A DNA stretch of 64,000 nucleotides, from positions 83,901 to 147,900 of the forward strand of contig JADKAE010000017.1 of the NCBI GenBank assembly GCA_016715405.1, written 5' to 3'. This DNA is from Saprospiraceae bacterium. GTDB lineage: Bacteria > Bacteroidota > Bacteroidia > Chitinophagales > Saprospiraceae. Made by a program: the position numbers and the translations under genes. Position 1 is the stretch's first letter, and each line of letters opens with the position of its first letter. Under the pieces are notes generated by a model. That model was not told the DNA's origin. It worked only from the letters and a program-made list of their open reading frames with translations, and made no database searches. Of the stretch, positions 43,716-52,378 are shown one piece after another.

Positions 43716-44131
43716 GGAGAGGGGGAGAGGGGGCGAATTGGCGAGGGGGAGAGGGGGCGAGAGGGAGAGGGGGCGAGAGGTGAGGGGGTGAGGGGGGATT
43801 TTAAAACGAATAATTGATTGAGGGGCGCGTCTATATTATTATTAACCAATGAAAGACTGTAGTCGACCTGTAGACGTATATCAACTGTTTTCGTACAACT
43901 GTTTGAACTAAAATCCTTTCAAAAGAAGAGAATATAGTTTGCGATCATCCGTCTTGCGCCAATATGCGACTCAGGAGAACGACTGGCTTACTTCATTGCT
44001 AAATTATTTGATTCAGAAGGAGAAGCATAAAGGTTGACTTGATTTTAGTCCCTGGTCGAAATTTATGTTGCATAATCCGAAAAATAGTAACCAGGGATTA
44101 AATGCCCTGCCCTCCCCTCGCCTAGCCCTCC
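43716..44131. other. Gene-free gap: GAGGGGGAGAGG array split by about 300 bases of unrelated sequence
   Basis: GGGGGAGAGGGGGCGA units (43718-43797) follow the rsgA stop codon, and their complements (CCCTCCCCTCGCC, CCCTCCC, 44108-44131) abut the stop codon of the VWA gene. Between them are about 300 bases of AT-richer sequence unlike the surroundings, containing a TTTAGTCCCTGG / CCAGGGATTAAA inverted repeat (44044-44101). I find no coding region in it. It looks like an insertion between the two arms of an ordinary hairpin array. Confidence 0.7.
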
Positions 44132-45531
44132 CTATCTCCTTTCCGGATAAACGGCCCAGAGCTCCTTAAACGCCGGTCCCCAGCATTGCACGCGTTTGAT
44201 GGGGGGGATGCGCAGGCGGGTAGCTTCCAGGAGGTTGAAAGTAAATGGCGTAATGCGGCAGTTGAGCGCGTCGATATAGAGCACTTTGCCGTAGGTATTG
44301 TCGGCCAGGCAAGTATATTCGGCGAAGGCGTTGGTGTTTTCGAGGTCGGCATTGAGAAAACTCAACACATTGATAGTGATACCTTTTTCGCGCAATTCCT
44401 GCGACCATTCACAGATATCCAGGTTGTTTACTTTGCAAATATTGGCGCCGTCGCTCACCAGCAGGAGCGACTTGCGGCTGTTGGGGTTGTCGGTGAATAA
44501 GCCCGGCGATTCCACCAGCATATTGAGCAGGGGAGTGGTGCCGTCGGGATTCAGAAAGCCAAGCCGCGAGCGCAGTTCAGGCAAGGGAAGACTGCCTGCT
44601 TTCTGCCACATCTTGGGCGGCGTGCCGCAATCGCCGCCGATGGTGCCCACGCCAACAAGCGTAGTCGGCGCCATTTTGTCGAGCATAAACAGGGCGGTTT
44701 CTTTCATCACCTGGAAGCGGGTGGCGCCGCGGCAGGTTACGTTTTCCATCACCATCGAACCCGAGATATCGAGCAGCATGACCACCTCGTCGTAGTTGGC
44801 AAATGCCGCCATTTCGGAGGTATTGTTGGGTAGGTTGTCGTAATCGGTGACTTCAATGGCGCTATAGACGGTATCAAAAAAGGCGGGCGGCACGTCGAGC
44901 GTATCGCCAAGCATACGCTGGTTGGTCCAGGCGGTTTCGTTGCGACTGTCTTTTGCAAGGCCAGCTTGAAGATGTCGTAGGCCCGCTGCAAGTCGTCTTT
45001 GCGAAGGTGGTAGTGCAGGGGGCGGTCCTGGCTTTTATGTGCACCCTGCCCCTGGTTCATAAAGGTGACATAGCCCAGCGTGTTGTACATCACGCTCAAA
45101 GCGTTGGGTTTGCCCAATTCTTCCTGCACGGAGATACCTTTTTTCAGCGCGGCCATGGCTTGGCCGTATTGCTTTGCATAGGTGTAGGTGACGCCTTCAA
45201 AAAAATACAGCAGCGCCGTTTTCTGGCGGTATTCGGGGTCGCGGTCCGATAACAAATTAATACTCCGCTTGAGCAAGGCCTGCGAATCGCTGGTTTTACC
45301 CACCCGGCCCAAACCTACGGCATATGCCAACGCGAAATTGAATTCCGTCGGGATGGCGTCGTAAGCCTGCGAAAAATGGTAAACCGCTTTATCGAAGCGA
45401 CCTTCGCTATAGTAGTAGTTGCCTTTGTAATAGTGCTTGTATGCGCCTTTGCGCCCCTCTTCGAGGAGCGAAAACGAGAGTAACACGATGCAGGCTAGTA
45501 ATCCTGCCAGTAAAATTGCCTTCCTTTTCAT
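44132..45531 (-). CDS. TPR and von Willebrand A domain protein, one frameshift
   Basis: About 467 residues joined, from the ATG at 45531 (an upstream TTG at 45540 is less likely). The signal or anchor helix 'AILLAGLLACIVLLSFSLL' is followed by TPR-like helices ('KHYYKGNYYYSEGRFDKAVY', 'AKQYGQAMAALKKGISVQEE'). The VWA domain has the metal-ion adhesion motif 'VVMLLDISGSMVMENVTCRG', then 'TTLVGVGTIGGDCGTPPK' and 'DGTTPLLNMLVESPGLF' and 'SRKSLLLVSDGANICKVNNL'. The frame breaks at 44952-44955; one more A on the coding strand gives 'ALQKDSRNETAWTNQRM'. Similar proteins bind partners through Mg2+ at the cell surface; the partner is unknown. Confidence 0.8.
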
Positions 45532-45568
45532 CACCCACAAAGAACGGAGAAATGTTGGGATTATTATG

Positions 45569-45638
45569 TGGTGAACTGTGAACGGTGAACTGTGAACAGA
45601 TCAGAGGGCAGTTCACAGTTCACCGTTCACAGTTCACT
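45569..45638. repeat. Self-complementary tandem array, GTGAACT/AGTTCAC family, copy 1
   Basis: TGGTGAACTGTGAACGGTGA and ACTGTGAACAG at left, then GGGCAGTTCACAGTTCACCG and TTCACAGTTCACT at right, with a short AGATCAGA turn. It is almost perfectly self-complementary. It lies between divergent genes, with the promoter of the histidine kinase starting ten bases beyond it. Confidence 0.93.
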
Positions 45639-45647
45639 AAAAAAACA

Positions 45648-45655
45648 TATCTTTG
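45648..45655 (+). promoter_or_regulatory. Promoter -7 element of the LytS-like kinase
   Basis: TATCTTTG fits TAnnTTTG, 43 bases before the ATG at 45699. The -33 region would fall in the array arm, where no TTG is present. Confidence 0.45.
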
Positions 45656-45698
45656 TACAAACCAGGCACTCGTGATTAAGTAGTTGGGGACAACACAT

Positions 45699-47591
45699 AT
45701 GCTAAATCCGCAAACATTAGAACAAAAATTGCAGCAACGCAAAGACCCCATGCAGCGATTGGCGCTCATCGACCAATTGGCCTGCCACTACGCTTTTACC
45801 AACGTGTCGAGAGCCCGCCAGCTATTGGAAGAAGAACACCGCATCCTGCGGGTCTTCAATTACAGCGATTTCAAGCTCAACTACCACCTCAACCTGGCGA
45901 CGATTGAAAACAATCTCTACCATTTTGCGGAAGCAGAAAAAGCATTCCAAAAAGCTATTACTATTCTCGAAGACATAGGCACCGCCAAACAATTGGCAGA
46001 GGTGTATATCGACTATGCGGGCACGCTGATGAACCTGGAGCGCCTCTATGAGGCTACGATGTTCCTGGATAAGGCCGCCAAGTCGCTGCGCAATTTTCCC
46101 GACCAGGGTCTGCAATCGCGCATCACCTGCCGCGAAGGTTTTCTTCAGCTGCACTACGCCGATTATCCCAAAGCCATCGAGTTGCTGCTGGAGGCCAAGA
46201 AGTTGATTGCCTCGCTCGACCGGCCGCTGGAGTTGAAAGACAATTACTTTCTCACCCTTATCCATAGCGGGTTGGGAAAGATTTACGATCGCAACGACGA
46301 ATACGACAAAAGCGTGCAGGCCTACCTGCGCGTGGTCAATATGTGCGAGAACCTGCAGATGCGCACCCGCATTGCCTGGCACTATGTCAACGTCGGTACC
46401 GCCTACATGGCCCTCAACGACCTGGAAAACGCCGAGTTGTACTTCCGCAAAGCCATCAATACCCGCGACGACGCCAGCCGGCAGGCTCGCGCCGGCGCCT
46501 TCGCCAACCTGGGTTTCTGCTATTTTTACAACGAACGCTACAAAGAAGCCCTCGAGCACTTCGATAAGGCCGAACGATTGTACAAAGAAACTTCGGAGGA
46601 AGATTATACCAACTTTTCTATCCTGGCCTTGTGGCGCGGCCGCTTGTATTCCGAACTCGCCCAGCCGGAAGATGCCCTCGAGCATTTTGCAGAAGCCTAC
46701 GGCTATGCCAGCAAGGTGGAAGACCACAAACAATTGGCCAGCATTTGTAAATATATGGCCTCGTTTTATGCCGAAGAAGGCGATTATAAAAATGCCTACG
46801 AATACCAACTCCTGCACGATAAGTTCGTAGAACAGTACAACGAACAACTCGACAAACGACAGCAGGCCGAGTTGGAGGCCAAATACGAAGCCGCCAAAAA
46901 ACGCCAGGAAACCGAACTGCTCCGGTTGGAAGCCACCCGACTGCAACTCAAGGCGCTGCGCGCGCAGATGAACCCCCACTTTATGTACAACGCGCTGAAT
47001 GCTATCCAGAATTATATCACCTCGAATGAAGTAAATAGCGCCTCCAAATACCTGGCCAAGTTTGCCAAACTGATGCGCCAGAGTCTCGATTATTCAGAAT
47101 TGGAAATCATTCCGCTCGAACAGGAAATCGCCTTTCTCGAGGATTATTTGTATATAAATGAAAAATTGCGCTTCGAAGACCGCCTGAAATACGAGATCAA
47201 GGTGGACGACGAAATCGAAGAAGATATCCTGGGCGTGCCCACGATGATTGTGCAACCTTATGTCGAAAATGCGATCGAACATGGCTTGCGTACCCGCAAA
47301 AAAGGCCTGATCAAGGTGGATTTTTCGATGTTCGACGACGATACGATCCTCTGCGTGGTGGAAGACAACGGTATTGGCCGCGAAAAGGCGCACCAATTGC
47401 AAACGCAAGATCCCAAGTATCAAAACCACCGCTCGAAAGGCACCAGCATTACGGAAAAACGCCTTCAAATTCTCCACAATTCGAAAGACAAAGGCGTGTT
47501 TGTGAAAACCATCGACCTGAAAGACGCCAAAACCGGCGAACCCAAGGGCACCCGCGTGGAGATTATGATTCCTATCGTGGATATCCGCTGA
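45699..47591 (+). CDS. Soluble LytS-type sensor histidine kinase with TPR input domain
   Basis: 630 residues from the ATG at 45699 (an in-frame TTG at 45684 is rejected). Residues 1-370 are TPR helices ('FAEAEKAFQKAITILEDIG', 'NAELYFRKAINTRDDASRQA', 'EALEHFDKAERLYKE'), followed by a coiled coil ('KRQQAELEAKYEAAKKRQET'). The kinase part has the H-box 'LRAQMNPHFMYNALNAIQN', 'PLEQEIAFLEDYLYINEKLR', and the ATPase N-box 'VPTMIVQPYVENAIEHGLR' and 'VVEDNGIGREKA'. There is no transmembrane helix or signal peptide, so it senses through the TPR domain inside the cell. The usual LytTR response regulator is not adjacent, which is unusual. Confidence 0.92.
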   Translation: MLNPQTLEQKLQQRKDPMQRLALIDQLACHYAFTNVSRARQLLEEEHRILRVFNYSDFKLNYHLNLATIENNLYHFAEAEKAFQKAITILEDIGTAKQLAEVYIDYAGTLMNLERLYEATMFLDKAAKSLRNFPDQGLQSRITCREGFLQLHYADYPKAIELLLEAKKLIASLDRPLELKDNYFLTLIHSGLGKIYDRNDEYDKSVQAYLRVVNMCENLQMRTRIAWHYVNVGTAYMALNDLENAELYFRKAINTRDDASRQARAGAFANLGFCYFYNERYKEALEHFDKAERLYKETSEEDYTNFSILALWRGRLYSELAQPEDALEHFAEAYGYASKVEDHKQLASICKYMASFYAEEGDYKNAYEYQLLHDKFVEQYNEQLDKRQQAELEAKYEAAKKRQETELLRLEATRLQLKALRAQMNPHFMYNALNAIQNYITSNEVNSASKYLAKFAKLMRQSLDYSELEIIPLEQEIAFLEDYLYINEKLRFEDRLKYEIKVDDEIEEDILGVPTMIVQPYVENAIEHGLRTRKKGLIKVDFSMFDDDTILCVVEDNGIGREKAHQLQTQDPKYQNHRSKGTSITEKRLQILHNSKDKGVFVKTIDLKDAKTGEPKGTRVEIMIPIVDIR

Positions 47592-47660
47592 GTGAACTGT
47601 GAACAGTGAACTGTGAACCGATCAAGGAGCAGTTCACTGTTCACTGTTCACTGTTCACTC
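47592..47660 (+). repeat. Self-complementary tandem array, GTGAACT/AGTTCAC family, copy 2
   Basis: GTGAACTGTGAACAGTGAAC starts on the base after the kinase stop codon. After CGATCAAGGAG come CAGTTCACTGTTCACTGTTC and ACTGTTCACTC. With the copy at 45569 it brackets the kinase gene. Confidence 0.93.
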
Positions 47661-47722
47661 AATCATGGCATCCTTTTTGAATGTAAATGGGTACATACCA
47701 TTACCAACAAAAAAGGAACAAC

Positions 47723-47821
47723 ATGCTATCAGAGAAATCAACGTTTTACAAAGACATCCGCTTCTGGCTGGTATTGACCTGCCTGGCGGTACTATTGGTT
47801 ATTGCTGTTTTGAAGAGATAA
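47723..47821 (+). CDS. Possible 32-residue single-helix membrane protein
   Basis: 'MLSEKSTFYKDIRFWLVL' then 'TCLAVLLVIAVLKR' and TAA: a short charged start, one transmembrane helix and a basic end. An AAGGAAC purine stretch lies seven bases before the ATG. Plausible as a small membrane peptide. No family known to me. Confidence 0.4.
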   Translation: MLSEKSTFYKDIRFWLVLTCLAVLLVIAVLKR

Positions 47822-47861
47822 GGGGTCGGCAGTCGGCGCAGTCGTGGTCGCCCCTCCCGTC

Positions 47862-48914
47862 TCAAAGTCCCAAGATCCTACGGTTTGTCGCCTCATCGGC
47901 CTGGCCGCCGGCAAAATCGTCGAAAGCCTTGGCCGTCACGTGGATGATGTGATCCTCGATAAACGGCGCACCTTCGCGGGCGCCCTGTTCGGGCGATTTG
48001 AGGCAGCATTCCCATTCCAGTACGGCCCAGCCGTCGAAGTCGTATTGGGCCAGTTTGCTGAAAATGGCGGCAAAATCCACCTGCCCGTCGCCCAGCGAGC
48101 GAAAGCGGCCCGCGCGGTTTATCCAGCCTTCGTAGCTGCTGTATACACCCGCCCTACCCGAGGGGTTGAACTCGGCATCTTTGACGTGGAACATCTTGAT
48201 AAATTCGTGGTAGATATCGATATACTCCAGGTAATCAAGTTGTTGTAATACAAAGTGGCTGGGATCGTACAAGATATTCACGCGGGGATGCTCGCCGGTG
48301 GCTTCAAAAAAGCGCTCGAAGGTGATGCCGTCGTGCAGGTCTTCGCCCGGGTGAATTTCGTAGCACAGATCCACGCCTACATCATCGAAGGCATTGAGGA
48401 TGGGCGTCCAGCGTATGGCTAATTCTTTGAATGCCGTCTCGATTAACCCTGCGGGGCGCTGAGGCCAGGGATACACAAAGGGCCAGGCCAGAGCGCCCGA
48501 AAAGGTGACGTGGCGGTCGATGCCCAGGTTGGCCGTGGCCCTGGCTGCCCACAGCAATTGTTGTACCGCCCAGGCCGTGCGCGCCTTGGGATTGTTGCGG
48601 TATTGTTCGGGGGCAAAGGCGTCAAACATCGTATCGTAGGCGGGGTGTACCGCCACCAGCTGTCCCTGCAAATGGGTGGACAATTCGGTGATCTCCAGTC
48701 CGCATTCGGCTATTCTTCCCTTTAAATCGTCGCAATAAGCTTTGCTCTCCGCCGCTTTTTGCAAGTCGATCAGCCGCGATTCCCAGGTGGGTATCTGCAC
48801 GCCTTTGTAGCCCAGGTCGGCTACCCAGCGGCAAATGCTTTCCAATGAATTGTACGGTGGCTCGTCGCCCATAAATTGCGCCAGGAAAATGGCAGGACCT
48901 TTGATCGTACGCAT
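47862..48914 (-). CDS. Sugar phosphate isomerase/epimerase (xylose isomerase-like TIM barrel)
   Basis: 350 residues from the ATG at 48914 ('MRTIKGPAIFLAQFMGDEPP'); a GTG at 48938 is possible. 'ICRWVADLGYKGVQIPTW', 'ITELSTHLQGQLVAVHPAYD', 'VDLCYEIHPGEDLHDGITFE', 'VNILYDPSHFVLQQLDYLEY' and 'IKMFHVKDAEF' give the metal-site Glu, Asp, His and Glu order of AP-endonuclease-2 type isomerases, ending with 'WAVLEWECCLKSPEQGAREG'. It probably isomerises or epimerises a keto-sugar or inositol-type substrate. No Gfo/Idh gene is adjacent in this cluster, though one lies at 709. Confidence 0.9.
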   Translation of the reverse strand: MRTIKGPAIFLAQFMGDEPPYNSLESICRWVADLGYKGVQIPTWESRLIDLQKAAESKAYCDDLKGRIAECGLEITELSTHLQGQLVAVHPAYDTMFDAFAPEQYRNNPKARTAWAVQQLLWAARATANLGIDRHVTFSGALAWPFVYPWPQRPAGLIETAFKELAIRWTPILNAFDDVGVDLCYEIHPGEDLHDGITFERFFEATGEHPRVNILYDPSHFVLQQLDYLEYIDIYHEFIKMFHVKDAEFNPSGRAGVYSSYEGWINRAGRFRSLGDGQVDFAAIFSKLAQYDFDGWAVLEWECCLKSPEQGAREGAPFIEDHIIHVTAKAFDDFAGGQADEATNRRILGL

Positions 48915-49022
48915 AAATTGATAGGTTTTATTACTCACCCCGAAAATTATATAATTAAGACCACAAAATTTATATCCCTCACAACAAATGGCGCTTGTTT
49001 TTCTTTCTATCTTAGTTTGTAA

Positions 49023-49111
49023 GTTTAGCGATGGGGTTTGGAGGGTTTAGTGTATGCGCAGTTTAGCTAAACCCAATCGCTAAACCCTAACGCTAAACCC
49101 TATCGCTAAAC
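49023..49111 (+). repeat. Self-complementary tandem array, GTTTAGCG/CGCTAAAC family, copy 3
   Basis: GTTTAGCGATGGGGTTTGG, GGGTTTAG and GCGCAGTTTAG on the left; CTAAACCCAATCG, CTAAACCCTAACG and CTAAACCCTATCG on the right. The unit order on the right differs from the copies at 4115 and 17891. It sits between the divergent isomerase and nadB genes. Confidence 0.92.
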
Positions 49112-49141
49112 AGTTACATTAGTTTTATAATTAAACTAACC

Positions 49142-50742
49142 ATGCACCAGACCGATATCCTTATTTTAGGCTCCGGCATCGGCGGACTGAGTACCGCCAT
49201 ATACGTAGCCCAGCAACGACCCGACCTGAAGATTACCGTGCTCACCAAAACCGACGATAACGAAAGCAATACCCGGTACGCCCAGGGCGGGGTAGCCGCC
49301 GTGTGGGACCAGGAAAAGGATTCTTTCGATAAGCATATCGAAGATACCCTCGACGCCGGCGATGACCTCTGCGACCGGCACATAGTAGAGATTGTGGTGA
49401 AAGAAGGCCCCGAACGCGTCCAGGAGACCATCGACTGGGGTACGCGTTTCGACAAAAACAAAAGCGAGTCGTACGACCTGGGCCGAGAAGGCGGCCACTC
49501 CGAAAACCGCATCCTCCACTACAAAGACCTCACCGGCTGGGAAATCCAGCGCGCCCTGCTCGAAAAATCGGCGCAACTGCCCAATATCGAAATCCAGGAA
49601 CACTTTTTTGCGGTAGATATTATCACCCAACACCACCTGGGCTACAACGTGACCCGGCTTACGCCCGAAATAGAATGCTACGGCGCCTACGCGCTCAACA
49701 AGCAGACCAGCGAGATCGAGGCCATCTTGTCGAAGGTGACCGTCATCGCCACCGGCGGCACCGGTCAGGTATACCGCAATACCACCAACCCCGTAATCGC
49801 CACCGGCGACGGCATAGCGATGGCTTACCGGGCCAAAGCCCACGTAGAGAATATGGAATTTGTGCAGTTTCACCCCACGGCGCTGTACAACCCCGCCGGC
49901 GAAAACCCCGTTTTCCTGGTTTCAGAGGCGGTAAGAGGTTTTGGAGGCATCCTGAAAACGCGCAAAGGGGAAGAATTTATGCAAAAATACGACCCCGCAA
50001 ATCGCTGGCGCCCCGCGACATCGTAGCCCGCGCCATCGACAACGAGATGAAGATCTCGGGCGAAGAGTGCATGTACCTCGATTGCCGGCACCTCGACAAA
50101 GAGGCTTTTCTCGCGCATTTTCCCACTATTTACGACAAGTGCGTGAGCATAGGCATCGACCCCATGAAAGATATGATTCCCGTAGTGCCCGCCTGCCATT
50201 ATATGTGCGGCGGCATCCGGGTCGACGAGATGGGGCGTTCGTCTATTCAACACCTCTATGCCTGCGGCGAATGCACCTGCACCGGTTTGCACGGCGCCAA
50301 CCGCCTGGCGTCGAACTCTCTGCTCGAAGCCCTGGTGTTTGCCTACCGCATCGGCGCCGATGTGGTAGCTACCATCGATAAACGGAGTCACAAGCAGGGC
50401 ATCCCCAAATGGAACGCCAGCGGCACTACCGACCCCAAGGAGATGGTACTCATCACGCAAAGCGTAAAAGAACTCAAGGAAATTATGAGCAGTTATGTAG
50501 GCATCGTGCGCTCTAATGTGCGCCTCAAACGCGCCATCGACCGCCTCGAATTGCTATACAGGGAGACCGAAGCGCTCTACAACAGCACTACGCTGTCGCC
50601 CCAATTGTGCGAATTGCGCAACCTGATTACTATCGGATATCTCATTACGCGCTCGGCGGCCATGCGCCGCGAAAGCCGGGGCCTGCATTTTACTACCGAT
50701 TATCCCGATAAGCTTAATTTTTTGCAGCAGTCGATTCTTTAG
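49142..50742 (+). CDS. nadB: L-aspartate oxidase, one frameshift
   Basis: About 533 residues joined. It oxidises L-aspartate to iminoaspartate with FAD, the first step of NAD synthesis. 'DILILGSGIGGLSTAIYVAQ' binds FAD, 'ESNTRYAQGGVAAVWDQEKD' is the family stretch, 'GREGGHSENRILHYKDLTGW' and 'VENMEFVQFHPTALYNPAGE' the active-site region, and 'LYACGECTCTGLHGANRLAS' the second FAD motif. The helical C-domain follows, ending in the usual 'RRESRGLHFTTDYP'. The break is in the C run 49993-49996; one more C gives 'YDPRKSLAPRDIVARAID'. nadA and nadC are not adjacent. Confidence 0.96.
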
Positions 50743-50912
50743 GGGTTCTCTGTTCTCTGTTCTCTGTTCTCTGTTCCCTCTGTTCTCTGTTCTCTGTTCT
50801 CTGTTCTCTGTTCTCTGTTCTCTGTTCTCTGTTCTCTGTTCTCTGTTGAGTCTAACTGGCAAAGATAAGGAATGGATAACGGACAACGGACAACGGAGAA
50901 CAGAGAACAGAA
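50743..50912 (+). repeat. Self-complementary tandem array, GTTCTCT family, copy 3 (longest)
   Basis: Fourteen or so GTTCTCT units with one TTCCCTC interruption start on the nadB stop codon. The shared middle GGCAAAGATAA (50858-50868) and GGATAAC follows, then GGACAAC, GGAGAAC and AGAGAAC units. It is the longest of three copies; the left arm has clearly expanded relative to the right. Confidence 0.93.
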
Positions 50913-50948
50913 CTCTAATAATTTTTATCTTGCAAAAAAAAAACGGCT

Positions 50949-51773
50949 ATGAGTTATTATAAAAATAAAACCGTCTTTATCACCGGCGCAAGCCGCGGCA
51001 TTGGATTGGCCATCGGTCTGCGACTTGCCCGCGAAGGCGCTAATATCGCCGTAGTAGGCAAAACTGCCGAGCCCCATCCCAAGTTGCCCGGCACCGTGTA
51101 TAGCGCCTGCGAAGACATCGAACGCTCGGGCGGCAAAGCCCTGCCCCTGATTGCCGACGTGCGCTCGGAAGAACTTATGCAGGCCGCCGTGGATAAAACC
51201 GTGGAGACATTCGGCGGTATCGATATCCTGATCAACAATGCCAGCGCGATCAGCCTTACTCCTACTGCGTTTACCGATATGAAGCGCTACGACCTGATGC
51301 ATACCATCAACGTGCGTGGCACTTTCCTGACTTCCAAGTTGTGTATCCCTCATTTGAAAAAATCGGCCAACCCGCATATACTGAATATGTCGCCGCCGCT
51401 CAGCATGGACCCCAAGTGGTTTACCCACCACGTGGCTTATACGATGAGCAAATACGGCATGAGCATGTGCGTGCTGGGTATGTCGGAGGAGTTCCGCCGC
51501 GACGGCATCGCCGTCAATGCGCTGTGGCCCCGCACGGCTATCGCCACCGCCGCCGTACAAAACCTGCTGGGCGGCGACCAGATGGTGAAGCAGTCGCGCT
51601 GGCCCGCTATCGTGGGCGATGCGACCTTTTTTATCCTCCAGCGCAACAGCCGCGAAAATACCGGCCAATTTTATATCGACGAAGAGGTGCTGCAAGCCGA
51701 AGGCGTGACCGATTTTTCGCATTACGCCGTGGATCCCTCGCAGCCGCTGGTGCATGATTTTTTCCTGGAATGA
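50949..51773 (+). CDS. Short-chain dehydrogenase/reductase (HSDL2-like)
   Basis: 274 residues. 'KTVFITGASRGIGLAIGLRL' is the TGxxxGIG cofactor motif, 'ADVRSEELMQAAVDKTVETF' and 'GGIDILINNASA' the NNAG-like region. 'ILNMSPPLSMDPKWF' carries the catalytic Ser, and 'HVAYTMSKYGMSMCVLGMSE' the YxxxK pair. This last stretch and the overall order match hydroxysteroid dehydrogenase-like protein 2, an SDR linked to fatty-acid metabolism, without its SCP2 domain. The AT-rich leader with ten A residues just before the ATG is untypical of this region. Substrate unknown. Confidence 0.92.
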   Translation: MSYYKNKTVFITGASRGIGLAIGLRLAREGANIAVVGKTAEPHPKLPGTVYSACEDIERSGGKALPLIADVRSEELMQAAVDKTVETFGGIDILINNASAISLTPTAFTDMKRYDLMHTINVRGTFLTSKLCIPHLKKSANPHILNMSPPLSMDPKWFTHHVAYTMSKYGMSMCVLGMSEEFRRDGIAVNALWPRTAIATAAVQNLLGGDQMVKQSRWPAIVGDATFFILQRNSRENTGQFYIDEEVLQAEGVTDFSHYAVDPSQPLVHDFFLE

Positions 51774-51777
51774 CCCG

Positions 51778-51850
51778 GGGAGGGGGGTGACTTGGCGAGG
51801 GGGAGAGGGGGCGATTGGGCGACTTTGGGATTTTACGACTTTACGACTTT
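51778..51850. repeat. GAGGGGGAGAGG units followed by GACTTTACGACTTTGC units
   Basis: Left arms of two array families (as at 43716 and 10473) follow the SDR stop codon in succession, with no complementary right arms. They lead directly into the 124-base direct repeat at 51852. Confidence 0.75.
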
Positions 51851-51851
51851 G

Positions 51852-51975
51852 CGATCCTTGCCGTTCGCTTTTTCGTTTGTCTTTCTCGAAGAGAATCTAC
51901 AATGTGGTGATAGCTACACGATACCGTACCGGCGGGCTTTAGCCGCCGGAAAACCGTGGCTTTTACGGTGATGAC
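51852..51975 (+). repeat. Left copy of the direct repeat bracketing the restriction-modification genes
   Basis: About 124 bases with roughly nine in ten positions shared with 58438-58561 in the same orientation. Shared landmarks are TTTTCGTTTGTC, TCTCGAAGAGAATCTACAA, CTACACGATACCGTACCGGC and GTGGCTTTTACGGTGATG. It contains two small hairpins (CCGGCGG...CCGCCGG; ACCGT...ACGGT). Confidence 0.9.
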
Positions 51976-51982
51976 CTTGGAA

Positions 51983-52033
51983 AGACCTTGCAAGGTTTTC
52001 AAGGAGAGATACGGGGAAAACCTTGCAAGGTCT
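51983..52033. repeat. Perfect 17-base inverted repeat with ACCTTGCAAGGT cores
   Basis: AGACCTTGCAAGGTTTT at 51983-51999 and AAAACCTTGCAAGGTCT at 52017-52033 are exact reverse complements, and each core is itself a palindrome. The ACCTTGCAAGGT motif is, to my knowledge, a common intergenic word in this phylum. It may act as a terminator-like or recombination-prone structure next to the defence genes. Confidence 0.8.
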
Positions 52034-52067
52034 GAACCGGGGATAGCATGGTTTAAAAGGATACAAA

Positions 52068-52205
52068 TCAGGATTTAAGCCGTTCCAAAAGCCACTGCCG
52101 TTTACGGTGGAGTTCTTCGGCGAGTTCTTTTTCGCTGGGCAAATGCGTCCAAGTCAATTTGCTACGCAGTGTGTAGCAAATTGCTTCATCAGGGTACGTT
52201 AATGG
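52068..52205 (-). pseudogene. C-terminal gene remnant (about 45 codons)
   Basis: Minus-strand frame reading 'YPDEAICYTLRSKLTWTHL' then 'PSEKELAEELHRKRQWLLER' and 'LKS', stop at 52068. It has normal codon use and an amphipathic, charged end like a folded protein's C-terminus, but an in-frame stop cuts it off upstream and no start is present. The source family is not identified. The 170 bases from 52206 to 52378 hold no other feature. Confidence 0.4.
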
Positions 52206-52378
52206 GTAAAAACCTTAAAGATTCTCAAGGGCGTTTTTGGTAAAGACTTTGAAGGATATAGGCATAATTGGCCAATTCAATTCAATGCGTTATGGATTTG
52301 CGGGGTAACCCGACATGTGTATATACCCACTAATTCTATTTGCTCACTGAGACTGAGTCCATTTTAGCTTCCTATATT

